Shown here piece after piece: positions 47,841 through 58,761 of a stretch of 64,000 nucleotides of DNA; position 1 is the stretch's first letter; each line of letters starts with the position of its first letter. Made by a program: the position numbers and the translations under genes. Where the stretch lies: NCBI RefSeq assembly GCF_902459465.1, contig NC_047080.1, positions 10,452,866 through 10,516,865 of the forward strand, written 5' to 3'. The notes under the pieces were generated by a model. The model saw nothing but the letters and a program-made list of their open reading frames with translations, searched no databases and was not told the DNA's origin. Source of the stretch: Asterias rubens (lineage: Eukaryota > Echinodermata > Asteroidea > Forcipulatida > Asteriidae).

Positions 47841-50800
47841 CTACTCTGGCTGAGGGGTGTAGCGGAGGTAACTCTTCCCGGAGGGGACTGGCTTCATTGT
47901 CACCCCCTTGGGGAACAGCTTTGGAATGTCTTCCTGCTTGACAGAGGGTATCACCATGCAATCTCCCCCTTGCTGAAAAAACAAAGAAAAAACAGCTTTG
48001 TTTTAGGAAAATTACAGAATTGGTAAGAAAAAAACTCAACTAAGATCACAGATTTACATAAAACTTACAAAGTCAAATGATTATGATAGTAGAAAACATC
48101 CCTTGAAATATTTCTGTTAACTAGTAATAGTATTTCTACAACAGAAGAGGTCAACATTGTGCTAGAATAAAGCAACTATGTTGTCATGTATTAACCACAC
48201 CGGCAAAATAACAACACCATCAATAGAACATGTAAAACACTCAGAAAGTAGGTTGTCATGGCCGAGGGGTTTAGAGCATCAAATTCAAGTTTTGGTGAAG
48301 TGCGTGGGTTTGAATCTCGCTTGCGACACTTGTGTACTTGAGCAAAACACTTCACCATAATTTCTTCTCTTCACCCAGTGGTACAAATTGGTATCTGCGA
48401 GAATAGAGGTTGATAATGTGTTTGAAAAGGCCTTTGGAGAGCCAAAGCAGCCCAGGGCTGTATACTCCCAGCAGGGAGCTGATAAAGGTTACAGGATTGT
48501 TATTTAACCCGATGACTAGGGCACAAATGTAAAGTGCATTGAAACGTTTTCTGTAAAATGCGCTTACATCTATCAAATCATTGCGGTATCTGCTGTTCGT
48601 ACTAGGATTCCAACTGCCTTTAACCACAGGGCTATCTATGTGGTCTAGTGGTAAGACATCTGCTCCAGCAAATCAAAGGTCAGGGTTCAAACCCTGAGTG
48701 ATTTGCACACAACTCTGGAAAGTACCAAGTACACAGCGCTTAAAACTGCGAAAATTGCGATCGTAGCACCCTGTTGAAAATGGTGCCTCTTTTCCAATTT
48801 GTCGCTCAAAATATTGGGGCAAAAAGAAGTGGCAGAGATTGCATCACTGTATTAAAGTATAAAGGAGATCCTCTCATGTACATGCCACGTTACATCATAA
48901 ATTATAATCATTATCTCAAAAAGCAAAGGTCGACAGACTAGAACACATAAAGTTTACACAGTCAAGTGATATCACATAATGGGATTAGTCAATATCTAAT
49001 CTCAGTAAATGCGATAATCATTCTAAAATGCAAGATTAAAGTGAACAAAACCGTTGGGCTGCAAGAGAGTTTGTTGCAGCAAGAGGGTTTTATCTTTTAT
49101 AATAAAGTAAAGAGAGTATTACCTGCCAGTTTGCAGGGGTCGCAACTTTCTTGGTCGCAGTCAACTGCAGGGAGTCCACCACACGTAGGATCTCACTGTG
49201 TACAGAAAATACACAGAGAATAAGTTTACTTTCAGGAAATGACTGAGCATGGGATGAGAGAAAAACCAATTGGTCCTCATTTGGGATTTGAAACCAAGAC
49301 CCCTGACACTCCCGGCAGATGCTATGAGGTACAGCAATATATACTCCCTCAGGTTTTCCCTGAGAACCACATTTTTCTCTCAGTGTTGGAGTGCATGGAT
49401 GTGCAACTGGGCAAAGAATTAAACACAAAATTTTGAAAATAACAAATATTAGGAAATGACTGGAAACTCATCTTTGAGAGAGCAAGGCCATTTTGATTGC
49501 GAAAAGGGTACTTCTAATTGAGTAATCTTTGGGGGAAAGTCTGTCAAAATGACAACAGAGGCTTAGGCTAAGACCAGAGCGCATCAGAGAAAAAAAAAAC
49601 TTTTATAAATAAGTTGTCTAAATCTATTTCTTTAGCGAAGTGTACGTTAGTTTAATAATAATAATAATAATAATAATAACAGTATTTATAAAGCGCCAAA
49701 TTGCCAAAGGATACAAGGCGCTGAGAAGGAAAGAAGAGGGAAAAGACAGAACAAAGATAAAGACGACCAGCTACGAAGAGGCAAAAAGGTGGGTTTTGAG
49801 AGCACGTTTGAAGGCTGGGACACTGTTTGAGCTTCTGGTTAGGGTAGGTAGAGAATTCCATAGTCGGGGAGCAGCAATTGAAAATGCCCTATCACATAGT
49901 GTCTGACTAGGCAACGATGACCTGCAAATTGACAGCCCACAGGGCCTGCGCTCATCAAGTATAGGTGAACTTACTCAAAGTTCCTGCCAGTCGTTGCTGG
50001 GTACAGAAGGGACAGTTTCAACTTCTTATCTGGACCAACAATGAACACCTGCAAGAAGAAGAAAAGAAAAAAAAAGGTTCAGTATCAATTTGGCTATAAA
50101 GACGTACAAAGTTAATCTAGAAGAACTCAACATAGCAGCTTCCTACTTCTTAGATTTCAATCGTATAAGGGGTTCAGAGTTCAAGCATGACAGCTGGGTC
50201 GGCAAACTGGGCCAAACTCGATCTACTTACTTTAAATGCAATGAGCAGTCAGCCGTTGATTTCACAAAGAGTTAGGACTCGTCTTATCTCGAGTTAGGAC
50301 GAGTAACTCTTCCTAACTTAGGATTAATCTTAAGGTCTGCATGCTGCAGTGCAGGGTTGGGACTCGTCCTAAGTCCTAAGATTAATCTTAAGTTAGGAAG
50401 AGTTTTGTGAAATCGACGGCTGAGGAAGGCCAGCTTCAGTCCACCTTTTCAGGATTCAACTTGCTTTGGTTTACTGGACGTAACAAAGAAGCTCTGATAA
50501 TCAATGTTTGGGAAAAATTTTGTCTACTAACGAGGTGTTTTTTTAATCACGCAACGAGTAGTCACGGGAAGGCCCTCCTCGTCTTTCTCATCACCAATTC
50601 AAAATGCCAAACTTTAGGTTTACAGGACGTGACCAAGAAAATCTGACAATCACAACTTGGGCTAAACTTGATCTACAAACGAGGTGTTTTTTTAATCACG
50701 CAACGGGTAGTAACAGGAAGGCCCTCCTCGTCTTTCTCATCACTGATTCATCATGCCAATCTTTAGGTGTACGGGATGTGACCAAGAGCTCTGACAATCA

Positions 50801-53499
50801 CAGCTTGGGCTAAACTTGATCTACAAACGAGTTTTGTTTTACTTACGCCAGGAGCAGTCAGGGGAAGGCCAGCCGTCTCTTTCCAACACTAGGATTTAAC
50901 ATGCTCATTTTACGGTCTAAGGTTTGTACATGAGCAAGAGCTCTGATAATCACAGCTGGAACTAAACTTGATCTACTAACAAAGTTTTTTACTTCACTTA
51001 ATTAACGAGAAGTCAGGGGAAGGCCAGCTTTGTCTTCCTTAATATAATTCAACACACCAAACTTAAGGTCTACGAGACGTGACCAAGAGCGTTGACAACC
51101 ACAGCGTGGGCTTAACTTGATCTACAAACGAGGTTTTTTATTTTACTTACGCAACGAGCAGTCAGGGGAAGGCCAGCCTTGTCTTTCTCATCAGGATCCA
51201 ACATGCCAAACTTCACGGCCAGGTCACGATTATCAGAAATGATTGGGAAAGGAAATTCCCCTTTCAGTTGAGAATCTGCTTGAATGTCCTGATGATACAA
51301 AAGAAGATAAATTATGGTCAACTGCTAAAAAGTTTAGAGTTTGGATTGGAAATAAAAAGCTGCATCCTTCTGCTGCCGCTTCCAAGATTGTATTGTAAAC
51401 TTTGGTGTGATCCCTGGTGATTATGGCAGATTTGGCTTCCAACCAATATGCATTTGATAAAAAACGTTCACTAACGCTTTTTATAGACCAACTCGTCCGA
51501 TCATAGGCAACGTGTTCCTTTAACCTACCTTAATCCAACCGTTGTGGCTTTCGACGTCATCGATGGACAAAGCAATAAGTTTCACATTTCTTTTTGTGAA
51601 TTCTGGCTCAAGTTTAGCTACAGTACCAAGCTCCGTCGTGCACACTGGGGTGTAATCAGCAGGGTGGGAGAACAGGATTCCCCATCTGAAAAATGGAAGA
51701 GTCCACAGAGTCAAGTTGAGAAATATTACTACAGAAAATCAAAGTTATAAATTAGGATAAGCCAAGATGGTTTTGAATAAAATTCTTGAAAAATAAAGAA
51801 TAAAGAAAATTATCAGTTAAATGTAATTAAACATAAAAACTTTTTTCAAATAATTATTTGTTTGGTTAAACAAAAAATTCAAAAAGCAGGAGTCCACAGT
51901 CGAGATGATAAAAGTTAATTAAATTTGTTTATAAAGTTATAACTTGATATGATAAACCAAGATGTTTGATATATACTATATCTCTTGAAAAAAAAAATAT
52001 ATATATATCAGTTATTTAAATTTAAAAACATTAAAACCTTGCTCATCATACTAAAATTTATTGCTAAGGTAAATCTAAAACGAATTATAAATATAAGCCT
52101 AGCTATGATTTTAAAACAAGGTTTTAGCGAGGATTGGGTAAAAAGAGTGTCCAAGTTTGCTAAAGATTTAAAACTGGGTGTCTATATTGTCCACTTTTTT
52201 GAAGCCTAATAACATGTAAATAACATAACACAGGGTGTCCAAATTTAAAACAGAATGTCCAAAAGACACACAGACACCCCTCTAGCTAATATGCCCGCTC
52301 CAGATTTTTTTGCAGTATCTCAGATACACTACGCACACTTCAAAATGAATTTTTCACAGGCTAGTTAGTTTTATAGTTTTTATTTATATAGGATTAAAAC
52401 AATACAACTGTTAGTTACAGACAGACCAAAGCTTGGTCTTTGGTCAAACACTGATTAAACTTGTAACAGATAGGATTGAGTTGAGGGGTCTAACCCTCGA
52501 CAGACAAGGGTGTGCCCTTGCAAAATTGCAAATGAATGAATCCACATCTACAGAAAAAGGGATAACTCTCCGTATGGTGCCACCACTTTTTCACTCATTT
52601 GTACAAAAAGGGATATCTCATCGAGGTAAATTAGATACTATATTATTTCATATCGAATGAAAAATGTGGTGGCGCCATACAGAAACTTTTCTGAAAAAAA
52701 AGCATTGTATTCCTTAATATGACACAGCAAATTCAATTTATACAATAATATATAGCACACTCCATTTTCCGCAGTCCACTCACTCGCTAAGTTATGAAAG
52801 AAACACATCAATAGATTATAATAATATAATAATAATAAGACTTGTACTGCGCACGTATATACACAAGGCAGTGAATATTACAAGCAAATGCAATGTGTTT
52901 TAAAACACGATGATGTAAATACAATATAAAACAAAAATTTGCAGGGGCCAATTTCATAGAGCTGCTTACGAAAATAGCTCGCTTATTTTACACATGTTAC
53001 TGACCAAAATTTCATGCCATATACATACATTGCTAATGACTAGTATTTAGCTGTTGTTTACTTAGCATAACAATTGAGTGGAGTCTTGGCCGGTCATCTG
53101 ATTTTACTAAGCAATGAACTTTCTGCTTAAGCAACATTTTGTGCTTAAGCAGCTCTATGAAATAGGGCCCTGGGCAGTATAGTATTATTGGGCACCGACT
53201 GTACAGCAACACGGTGCACTGGTTGCAGCATGGTTGCAGCTCTGTCCTTACTCTATGGTTGCAGCTACCTCCATGGTTGCAGCAACCGCGCTGGCTGACA
53301 TGGCCTTGACAAATGCTTTGCATAGAGCTGGCAGTTCTACCTCTCCATAGTATGTAAAAACCATGGAGCTAAATTAAGGCCTCACTAACTCTTGATTTGC
53401 TTTTGTAACTTACTTATCTCCAAGCCAGTCGTGGAAGGTTATCTCACCCTGGCTCGTCGGAGCAGTGAAATTGGGGAAGATTTCTCCGAGATTCACCAT
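47841..53499 (-). CDS. PRDX6: Peroxiredoxin 6 (1-Cys peroxiredoxin; complete, 6 exons)
   Basis: Thiol peroxidase that reduces H2O2 and lipid hydroperoxides, mainly in the cytosol. Exons in transcript order: 53414-53499, 51529-51685, 51151-51288, 49975-50048, 49123-49195, 47841-47972. Total 660 nt, 219 aa (human 224). The peroxidatic cysteine is C44 in [21 protein letters not shown]-like ([10 protein letters not shown]), [35 protein letters not shown] and the terminal [14 protein letters not shown] are all hallmarks of this subfamily. The lipase-type GDSWG motif of vertebrate PRDX6 reads GDKWG here, made by the exon 1/exon 2 junction codon (AA|A). The serine needed for phospholipase A2 activity is therefore absent. 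Intron 3 contains decayed copies of the exon 3 end. Confidence 0.95.
48250..48560 (+). mobile_element. tRNA-derived SINE in PRDX6 intron 5
   Basis: CATGGCCGAGGGGTTTAGAGC (A box) and GTGGGTTTGAATCTCGCTTG (B box), then the body TGAGCAAAACACTTCACCAT. It is related to the other tRNA-like elements but with a leucine/serine-tRNA-like head. Confidence 0.6.
48636..48770 (+). mobile_element. tRNA-derived SINE in PRDX6 intron 5
   Basis: TGTGGTCTAGTGGTAAGACA (A box) and GGGTTCAAACCCTGAGTG (B box), with the same tail as the 6615 copy (TGATTTGCACACAACTCTGG). It does not close a cloverleaf acceptor stem. Confidence 0.65.
49650..49960 (+). mobile_element. Retroelement remnant in PRDX6 intron 4
   Basis: An (AAT)n tract is followed by ACAGTATTTATAAAGCGCC and a stretch reading [18 protein letters not shown] ... 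[18 protein letters not shown]. That peptide-like stretch is a common dispersed repeat in marine invertebrate genomes. It ends just before PRDX6 exon 4. No start or full ORF is present. Confidence 0.5.
50253..50422. repeat. Foldback element in PRDX6 intron 3
   Basis: GCCGTTGATTTCACAAAGAG at the left is inverted as GAAGAGTTTTGTGAAATCGACGGC at the right, with GTTAGGACGAGT/ACTCGTCCTAA units between. It immediately adjoins the PRDX6 tandem array. Confidence 0.75.
50425..51150 (-). repeat. Array of decayed PRDX6 exon 3 end copies
   Basis: Five diverged units of about 145 bp lie next to the real exon 3 (51151-51288). Each repeats the exon's last 70 bases as seen on + (for example CGCAACGAGTAGTCACGGGA AGGCCCTCCTCGTCTTTCTC, against the true GCAACGAGCAGTCAGGGGAA GGCCAGCC), plus intron sequence (CTTGATCTACAAACGAGG). 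The unit near 50840 keeps an intact ACTTAC (GTAAGT donor on the minus strand). Confidence 0.8.
52556..52690. repeat. Short foldback element in PRDX6 intron 1
   Basis: ACTCTCCGTATGGTGCCACC at the left, GGTGGCGCCATACAGAAACT at the right, with the shared CATCGAGGTAAATTAGATAC core. Confidence 0.7.
52944..53170. repeat. Foldback element in PRDX6 intron 1
   Basis: GGGGCCAATTTCATAGAGCTG at the left, CAGCTCTATGAAATAGGGCCC at the right; same family as the element at 445-726. It is about 240 bp from PRDX6 exon 1. Confidence 0.7.
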
Positions 53500-55123
53500 T
53501 TTTGTAGAAGAGTTGCGAGATCAAGTTATGAAGCCTTCACGTCAATGGTCCAAGCAGACTGCAGTAAGAGAGGGAGGGAGTGTGGAAGGGTACGGGTGTA
53601 CAACAAGTACAAACAACCTAGATTTGTGACTGCACGTAGTGCACGTTTTGTACTCTGTTCCTTTTGGTGGGTGGGCAGGGCAACTTTCTGCATGTCACGC
53701 GGTAATTGGTTCTGCATGGACACACACATGGTTCACAGTCTAAAGACACCCGACGAGCGAGTTAACATTCGATTTGCGTTGTTATACAACAGTTGAGTCT
53801 GGGTACCATACACGCTCCATTCAAAGTTGGGATTAGGTCGTTTTAAATGCTGTTACGCAACACAAATTCCTAAGTTTTACCCAAATATCTCCCAGTGTGA
53901 CCAGTCCTTCATATATATTTTTTCATATTCTGCAGAGTATTGAGTTTCTGAGTTTCAGTTCTTTCTAACTGAGGAAATTAAATTACGCGTCGGTACCAGG
54001 GCATGCAGTAGTCAAATTCTGAAAACATGAATAACTGTGGGGTGAGCGGTTATGTCATTACACACAAACAAACGCCAATATAAAAAGACACGTGTACAAT
54101 TGCGTTAAAAATTTAAATCACACTACCAGACAACGTTTTATTTAAATTTTGTTTGGAATGTAAAGGTCATTATTAAAAAATCAGGTAAAGTCGAATACAT
54201 TCTGTTATTTACATGCATTTCAAATTTCAGAAAACTGACAAATGGAAATGGAAATGTAGAAGTGTGTTACATTGGGTACAAGTGATAAGCTACACGTATG
54301 TAGTTTTGATTTGGGGTTTAACATGTTGGGACACCAAACGGTAGTAGAGTAAAACAATACCCTGCAAATCAACGTCTTCTGTAACTGGTCTATATTATAA
54401 TTATACAGCAAAGCAACAAAAGAGTGGCCAGGTTTTGAGTATTTCTGGAAGGTAATGACAACACTGCAAGCATAAACAGGTTTACTGGTGTAACAAAATA
54501 AGTCTACTGGAAATGGATCATAGAGATGAAAGGGACAGGGTAGGGGGGTCTATATTATATCCGGATTGGATCGAAAGCTAAGGCCATCTACCCTATTCAT
54601 TATATATACTCTTACATGATACAATAAAAAGTTTTATTTTTCTCTCTGATTTGATTTGAATTTTTACAGTTAAATTTCATGATACCACAATAATTACAAT
54701 ATTAAAGCTTATATTACAATTTATGTTCACAATGAAATTTATCTTATTTAAAAATAACAAATATGGCAGTTTTCTCACAAAAATACATTTGCGGTAAAAT
54801 TGTTTTCATAGTATGAAACATTTCTATAAATTGTTCCATCTTGACATGGTAGAGAGGGGCAGGGCCTGATGCTTCATTCTTGTTTTGACTGCCTGGAAAG
54901 GATAGTTTATTTTCTCAGTAAAAGATTCAAGATTAGAATTTAATTCCATCGCCTTAAAAACATTATTATTTTCTTCCCAGAGGATGGATTATACAGAAGC
55001 ATAAAAAATGTATATCATTCCCTCATATTGAAGTGTGTACATTTGGTAATAACACCAACAAAATGACCATAAAAACCTTTCTTGGAAAAGAGCACTGGAG
55101 AGCTGTTGTTACGAACCACCCCC

Positions 55124-55503
55124 TTAAAGGCAGTGGACACTATTGGTCAAAGACCAGTCTTCTCACTTGGTGTATCTCAACATATGCATAAAATAACAAA
55201 CCTGTGAAAATTTGAGCTCGATTGTTCGTCGGAGTTGCGAGATAACTTTGACAGAATAAACACCCTTATCACACAAAGTTGTGTGCTTTCAGATGCTTGA
55301 TTTCGAGACCTCAAATTCTAAACTTGAGGTATCGAAATCAAATTCGCGGAAAATTACTTCTTTCTCAAAAACTATGTCACTTCAGATGGAGCCGTTTCTC
55401 ACAATGTTTTATACCATCAATCTCTCCCCATTACTCATCACCAAGTAAGGTTTTGTGATCATAATTATTTTGAGTAATTACAAATAGTGTCCACTGCCTT
55501 TAA
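55124..55503 (+). mobile_element. TTAA-flanked MITE downstream of PLPP6
   Basis: TTAA at both ends and standard terminal repeats; a few bases near the left end are missing (TATTGGTCAAAG). It lies between the PRDX6 5' flank and the PLPP6 stop codon, possibly within the PLPP6 3' UTR. Confidence 0.85.
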
Positions 55504-55689
55504 GAGGTCATTTTTCTCAACTCGAAATTCAAGTCTAAGAAAGGCTTCAAAAAAGCCTTTGAAAGTTTGGGGTACACACAAAGTGGGGATACTGGTCTTT
55601 GACATACACAAAGTATACACTGCCTTTAAAAAAACAAAAAAAGCACATAAAAAGCCACTGCAAAAATAAATAGGTATTAAAGGGCAGAT

Positions 55690-55805
55690 TGACAAAGGTC
55701 AAAGGTCATGGGTTTGCATTGCACCCAAGTAATAAGCCTTTGAAGTTCACAGAACTTATAAAAGTAGTAAGTACAGCGCTTACATACATCGGTGTTAGGA
55801 TAAAA
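55690..55805 (+). mobile_element. SINE tail fragment
   Basis: GTCATGGGTTTGCATTGCACC through TACATACATCGGTGTTAGG matches the body of the 6615/48636 family; the head is lost. It lies just 3' of PLPP6. Confidence 0.5.
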
Positions 55806-55854
55806 CCAAATAGTGTTCATTTCACAAAGAGTTAAATGCTGATTTGCCATTTGC

Positions 55855-56942
55855 TCATTGCTTCAGAATAAAATATCCTTTTAAATCTTCAAAGCTCTTC
55901 AGAGGCAGCCAGTAATACTGGATGAATATTCCTTGAAGAAGGCCTATGATGAGGCCACAGCTGACATCCATAATGTAATGGCGTCCCAAGCAGACCCTCG
56001 ATAAAGCAATCCCGACAGTCCAAACTAAGAGTATCATAGCCTGGATGACAGTGAAATCGATGTTGGCTATGAAGAAGAAGGCTAGCATCCCTGCTCGTGT
56101 ACAGTGACCTGAAGGGAAGGAATACAGGCTATCTACGGATGCAGTTAGGACCATATCATTCTGGTTGACGTTGGGTCGAGGTCTTCGGACCAGAGATTTG
56201 AGAATCAGGCTCACCAGCAGATCCAGAAAGATTCCTGCCGAAAGGAGTGAACAAAAAAAAAGGATAAACATGTTATTATAAAGATGGTTTTAGAATACAA
56301 ATTGCTGTTAAACACTTCCATTCCAATCTGTTAAAAAAAATTATCGAACCCTCAGAAAATTTAAATACTTTATATTTAATTTAAGTCCAACTGATTTTGC
56401 CTTTCCAAAAATAAAAGGCCTTGGCCCTTTCAACATGTTCAAAAATGAAATTCCGGGCCTGCTATCACTGGCAGAAAGTACATTCATAACTAACTATAAG
56501 AATAAGAAATTCATTATGGTTATAAAAATCATCTTTGGGATCGGATACGCCAAGTTCAAGTAAAAAAAAAAAATATACATATTTTATTTAAATTTGTACC
56601 TGCCAAGAGGTTGAGTAAAATTTCCATGAACCAAGGATCCTCGGTGAAATACATCAAAGTGACAGGAATCACTATCCATGGCACTCCATGGCCACCTAAC
56701 TCAATCAATTTGAAGAACAACCTCAAGCTTCCATGGCCCGAGGTTGGCGATGCACAGATGCTGCAAAGAAGCGACGTTTCTTTATCCCATTCGAGAAGGC
56801 GTCGGAATACACTTTGACTTCCGTTGTTGGCACGAACAGCTTTTCTTTTCTTGCTCCCATCTTCACTTTTCTTATCAGATATCTCTTGTTTTACCTTTTC
56901 CTCCGAAGAGGCAAGTTTTCGTGATCGTAATTCCGAAACCAT
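55855..56942 (-). CDS. PLPP6: Polyisoprenoid diphosphate/phosphate phosphohydrolase (complete, 2 exons)
   Basis: PAP2-fold membrane phosphatase that acts on presqualene, farnesyl and geranylgeranyl diphosphates. Exons: 56600-56942 and 55855-56234, joined in phase (723 nt, 240 aa; human about 295, with a longer N-terminus). ATG at 56942 lies in AAAATGG, a good context; no other ATG lies upstream in frame nearby. The N-terminal 60 residues are basic and hydrophilic (SEEKVKQEISDKKSE). Then come LRLFFKLIELGGHGVPW and membrane segments. Catalytic motifs are all intact: K127-x6-R134P135 (KSLVRRPRP), PSGH 155-158, and S193R194 ... H200 ... D204 (SRVCLGRHYIMD). The TGA stop follows ILKQ. Confidence 0.94.
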
Positions 56943-58761
56943 TTTGCACTTTAAAATCGTGTAAACCAACAAAAGAGAACGAATAGGTTAATTTGTTTAC
57001 AAATATCTACAGAAGTGTCTACATGGTTGGCGCCATCTTTTCCTAATTACAATACACCAAGTGGTGGCGCTCTTTAACATTAACGGTGAGCTAGAGCTTA
57101 GAGGCGTTGCAAACTCCCCCCCCCCCCCATTTTTAGTAAGATTGTGTATTTAAATTTGTTCATGCTGTGAAATAGTCCAGGCGACACAGTTTAAATGAAA
57201 ACCGGAGAGTAATCCTGCTGAGAGGCCCTTAATATTTTCGATTCACAAACTCAAGTACAGGGGTTATTTACAACGGAGTTATTTACAATTTTCTGTGAGC
57301 TTTTTGAAATAGCCTCCTCTCAGCGCTAGAGATAAGTTGATAAACGAGCACAATTTCTTGATATCTGAAGAAAAAGTTACAGCAAAAAACGTCCGACACA
57401 ACCAGACACTAGACACACTTCAATTCTAACTGTTCAAATGTTTAAAATAAAAATACTTTCTTGAGAAAGGATTGACTCGTCAACTTGTACCGTGAGAGTC
57501 CACCAAAAGCTATGGCTCCATGCTCACGGGACGCAATATTTGTTTTGGGAATCCTTACAAAAACAAAAAAAAAGGGACAAAATTGCTCATCACGGCTACA
57601 CTACTACGGCGCGCGTTTAAGCTGTTGTACATCAATAGAGCTAATTCGATGCCGGACAGGTTTATTTGTGACGCCATTATCTGCGCGAGAAATTGCCAAG
57701 ACTGCGCGTTCTGAGACGAACGCATTCTAAAGATTTAACTATGACGTCACAAGACAAAGTTCGGAAACGAGCGTGTAAAGTGACACTGGTTACCACATGC
57801 CCAAAATTGCAAACTTTTCAACAACAAAACACAGAACAAAAAACATAATGGTTTAAAACCGGGTTGGAGTAGTGTGTCTTCGAAAACTCTCCTTGAGCAC
57901 GACACACCATTTTTAACAAACTCTTTTTAGAATAATTGGGGCATGAATCCCATTGGAAGTAATAAGATGACCAACGCTCGAGGAGATGATCGACCCCGCC
58001 TTCACCCATCAGTGAACACTAGGTGTCCCCCTGGGAATGATGAGGTGTCCTTCCAACTTATGGATCTTGAAGACAGTGATGGTAAGCGCCAGCGCCAGAA
58101 CCTATTGTGAACCCCCCCCCCCCTCCTTCGGACTGGATGAGGATCCAAACCTCAAAAAATTACCCTCTCCCTCTCCTCCGGAATGGCTTGAGATACCATT
58201 GTAATCCTCTTTCACTATTCCAGAGTAGGCTTATTCCACCAGACTGGGTGTGGTCATTTAACCCTCCAGACTGGGTGGGGAACCCCGTGGTGACCCACCC
58301 TCCAAACCCTTCTGGAACGGTGTCATTTTACATTCCTTTATGAGGAAGTTGGTGCTCATAATGATGAAATGTTACAAAAATAAGAAGTTTGGGTTTATTA
58401 AGAAAAGTTGTCATGAACATTGGTCAAACCATAGAGGGTCAAACAGCCAAGTTGAAAATAAAAACCCTGTCGAAAGAAAACACAACCCTTGGGGTTCATT
58501 TTGAAATAATTGTTCATGATGTAAATTTGAAACAGCGCCATCTGTCAGAATACCTGATACATGAGTAAGTTTTCTACATACATCTCAGGTAGCTGCTTGA
58601 CAATGCCGACACAAGTCTATGATTTAAATAATCTTTCTGGAACGAACCATTTTTTGTAAACATAATAATACACGGAGAGATAACGGAAAGGGTAAGGGTA
58701 ACATGAAATACTCTTTCAATTATGTGTGAGGTGGGGTACGTTTTGACTTGATTGATTGAGG

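Larger units (their letters stand above)
53500..55854. other. PRDX6 5' flank and PLPP6 3' flank
   Basis: Sequence above 53500 should hold the PRDX6 promoter (both genes read to the left). One MITE and one SINE tail are present; otherwise it is AT-rich sequence with nothing I can name. Confidence 0.4.

Noticed and set aside
48636-48720. Possible tRNA gene
   Set aside because: A and B boxes are present, but no acceptor stem closes and the flanks match other SINE copies. The same applies to 6615-6700 and 29125-29245.
53392-53796. 134-codon + strand frame over PRDX6 exon 1
   Set aside because: The minus strand carries the conserved PRDX6 N-terminus with a good start and donor; the + frame has no recognisable features.
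56943-56972. Longer PLPP6 N-terminus (10 extra codons)
   Set aside because: The upstream in-frame codon is TTG, not ATG; ATG at 56942 has a good context.
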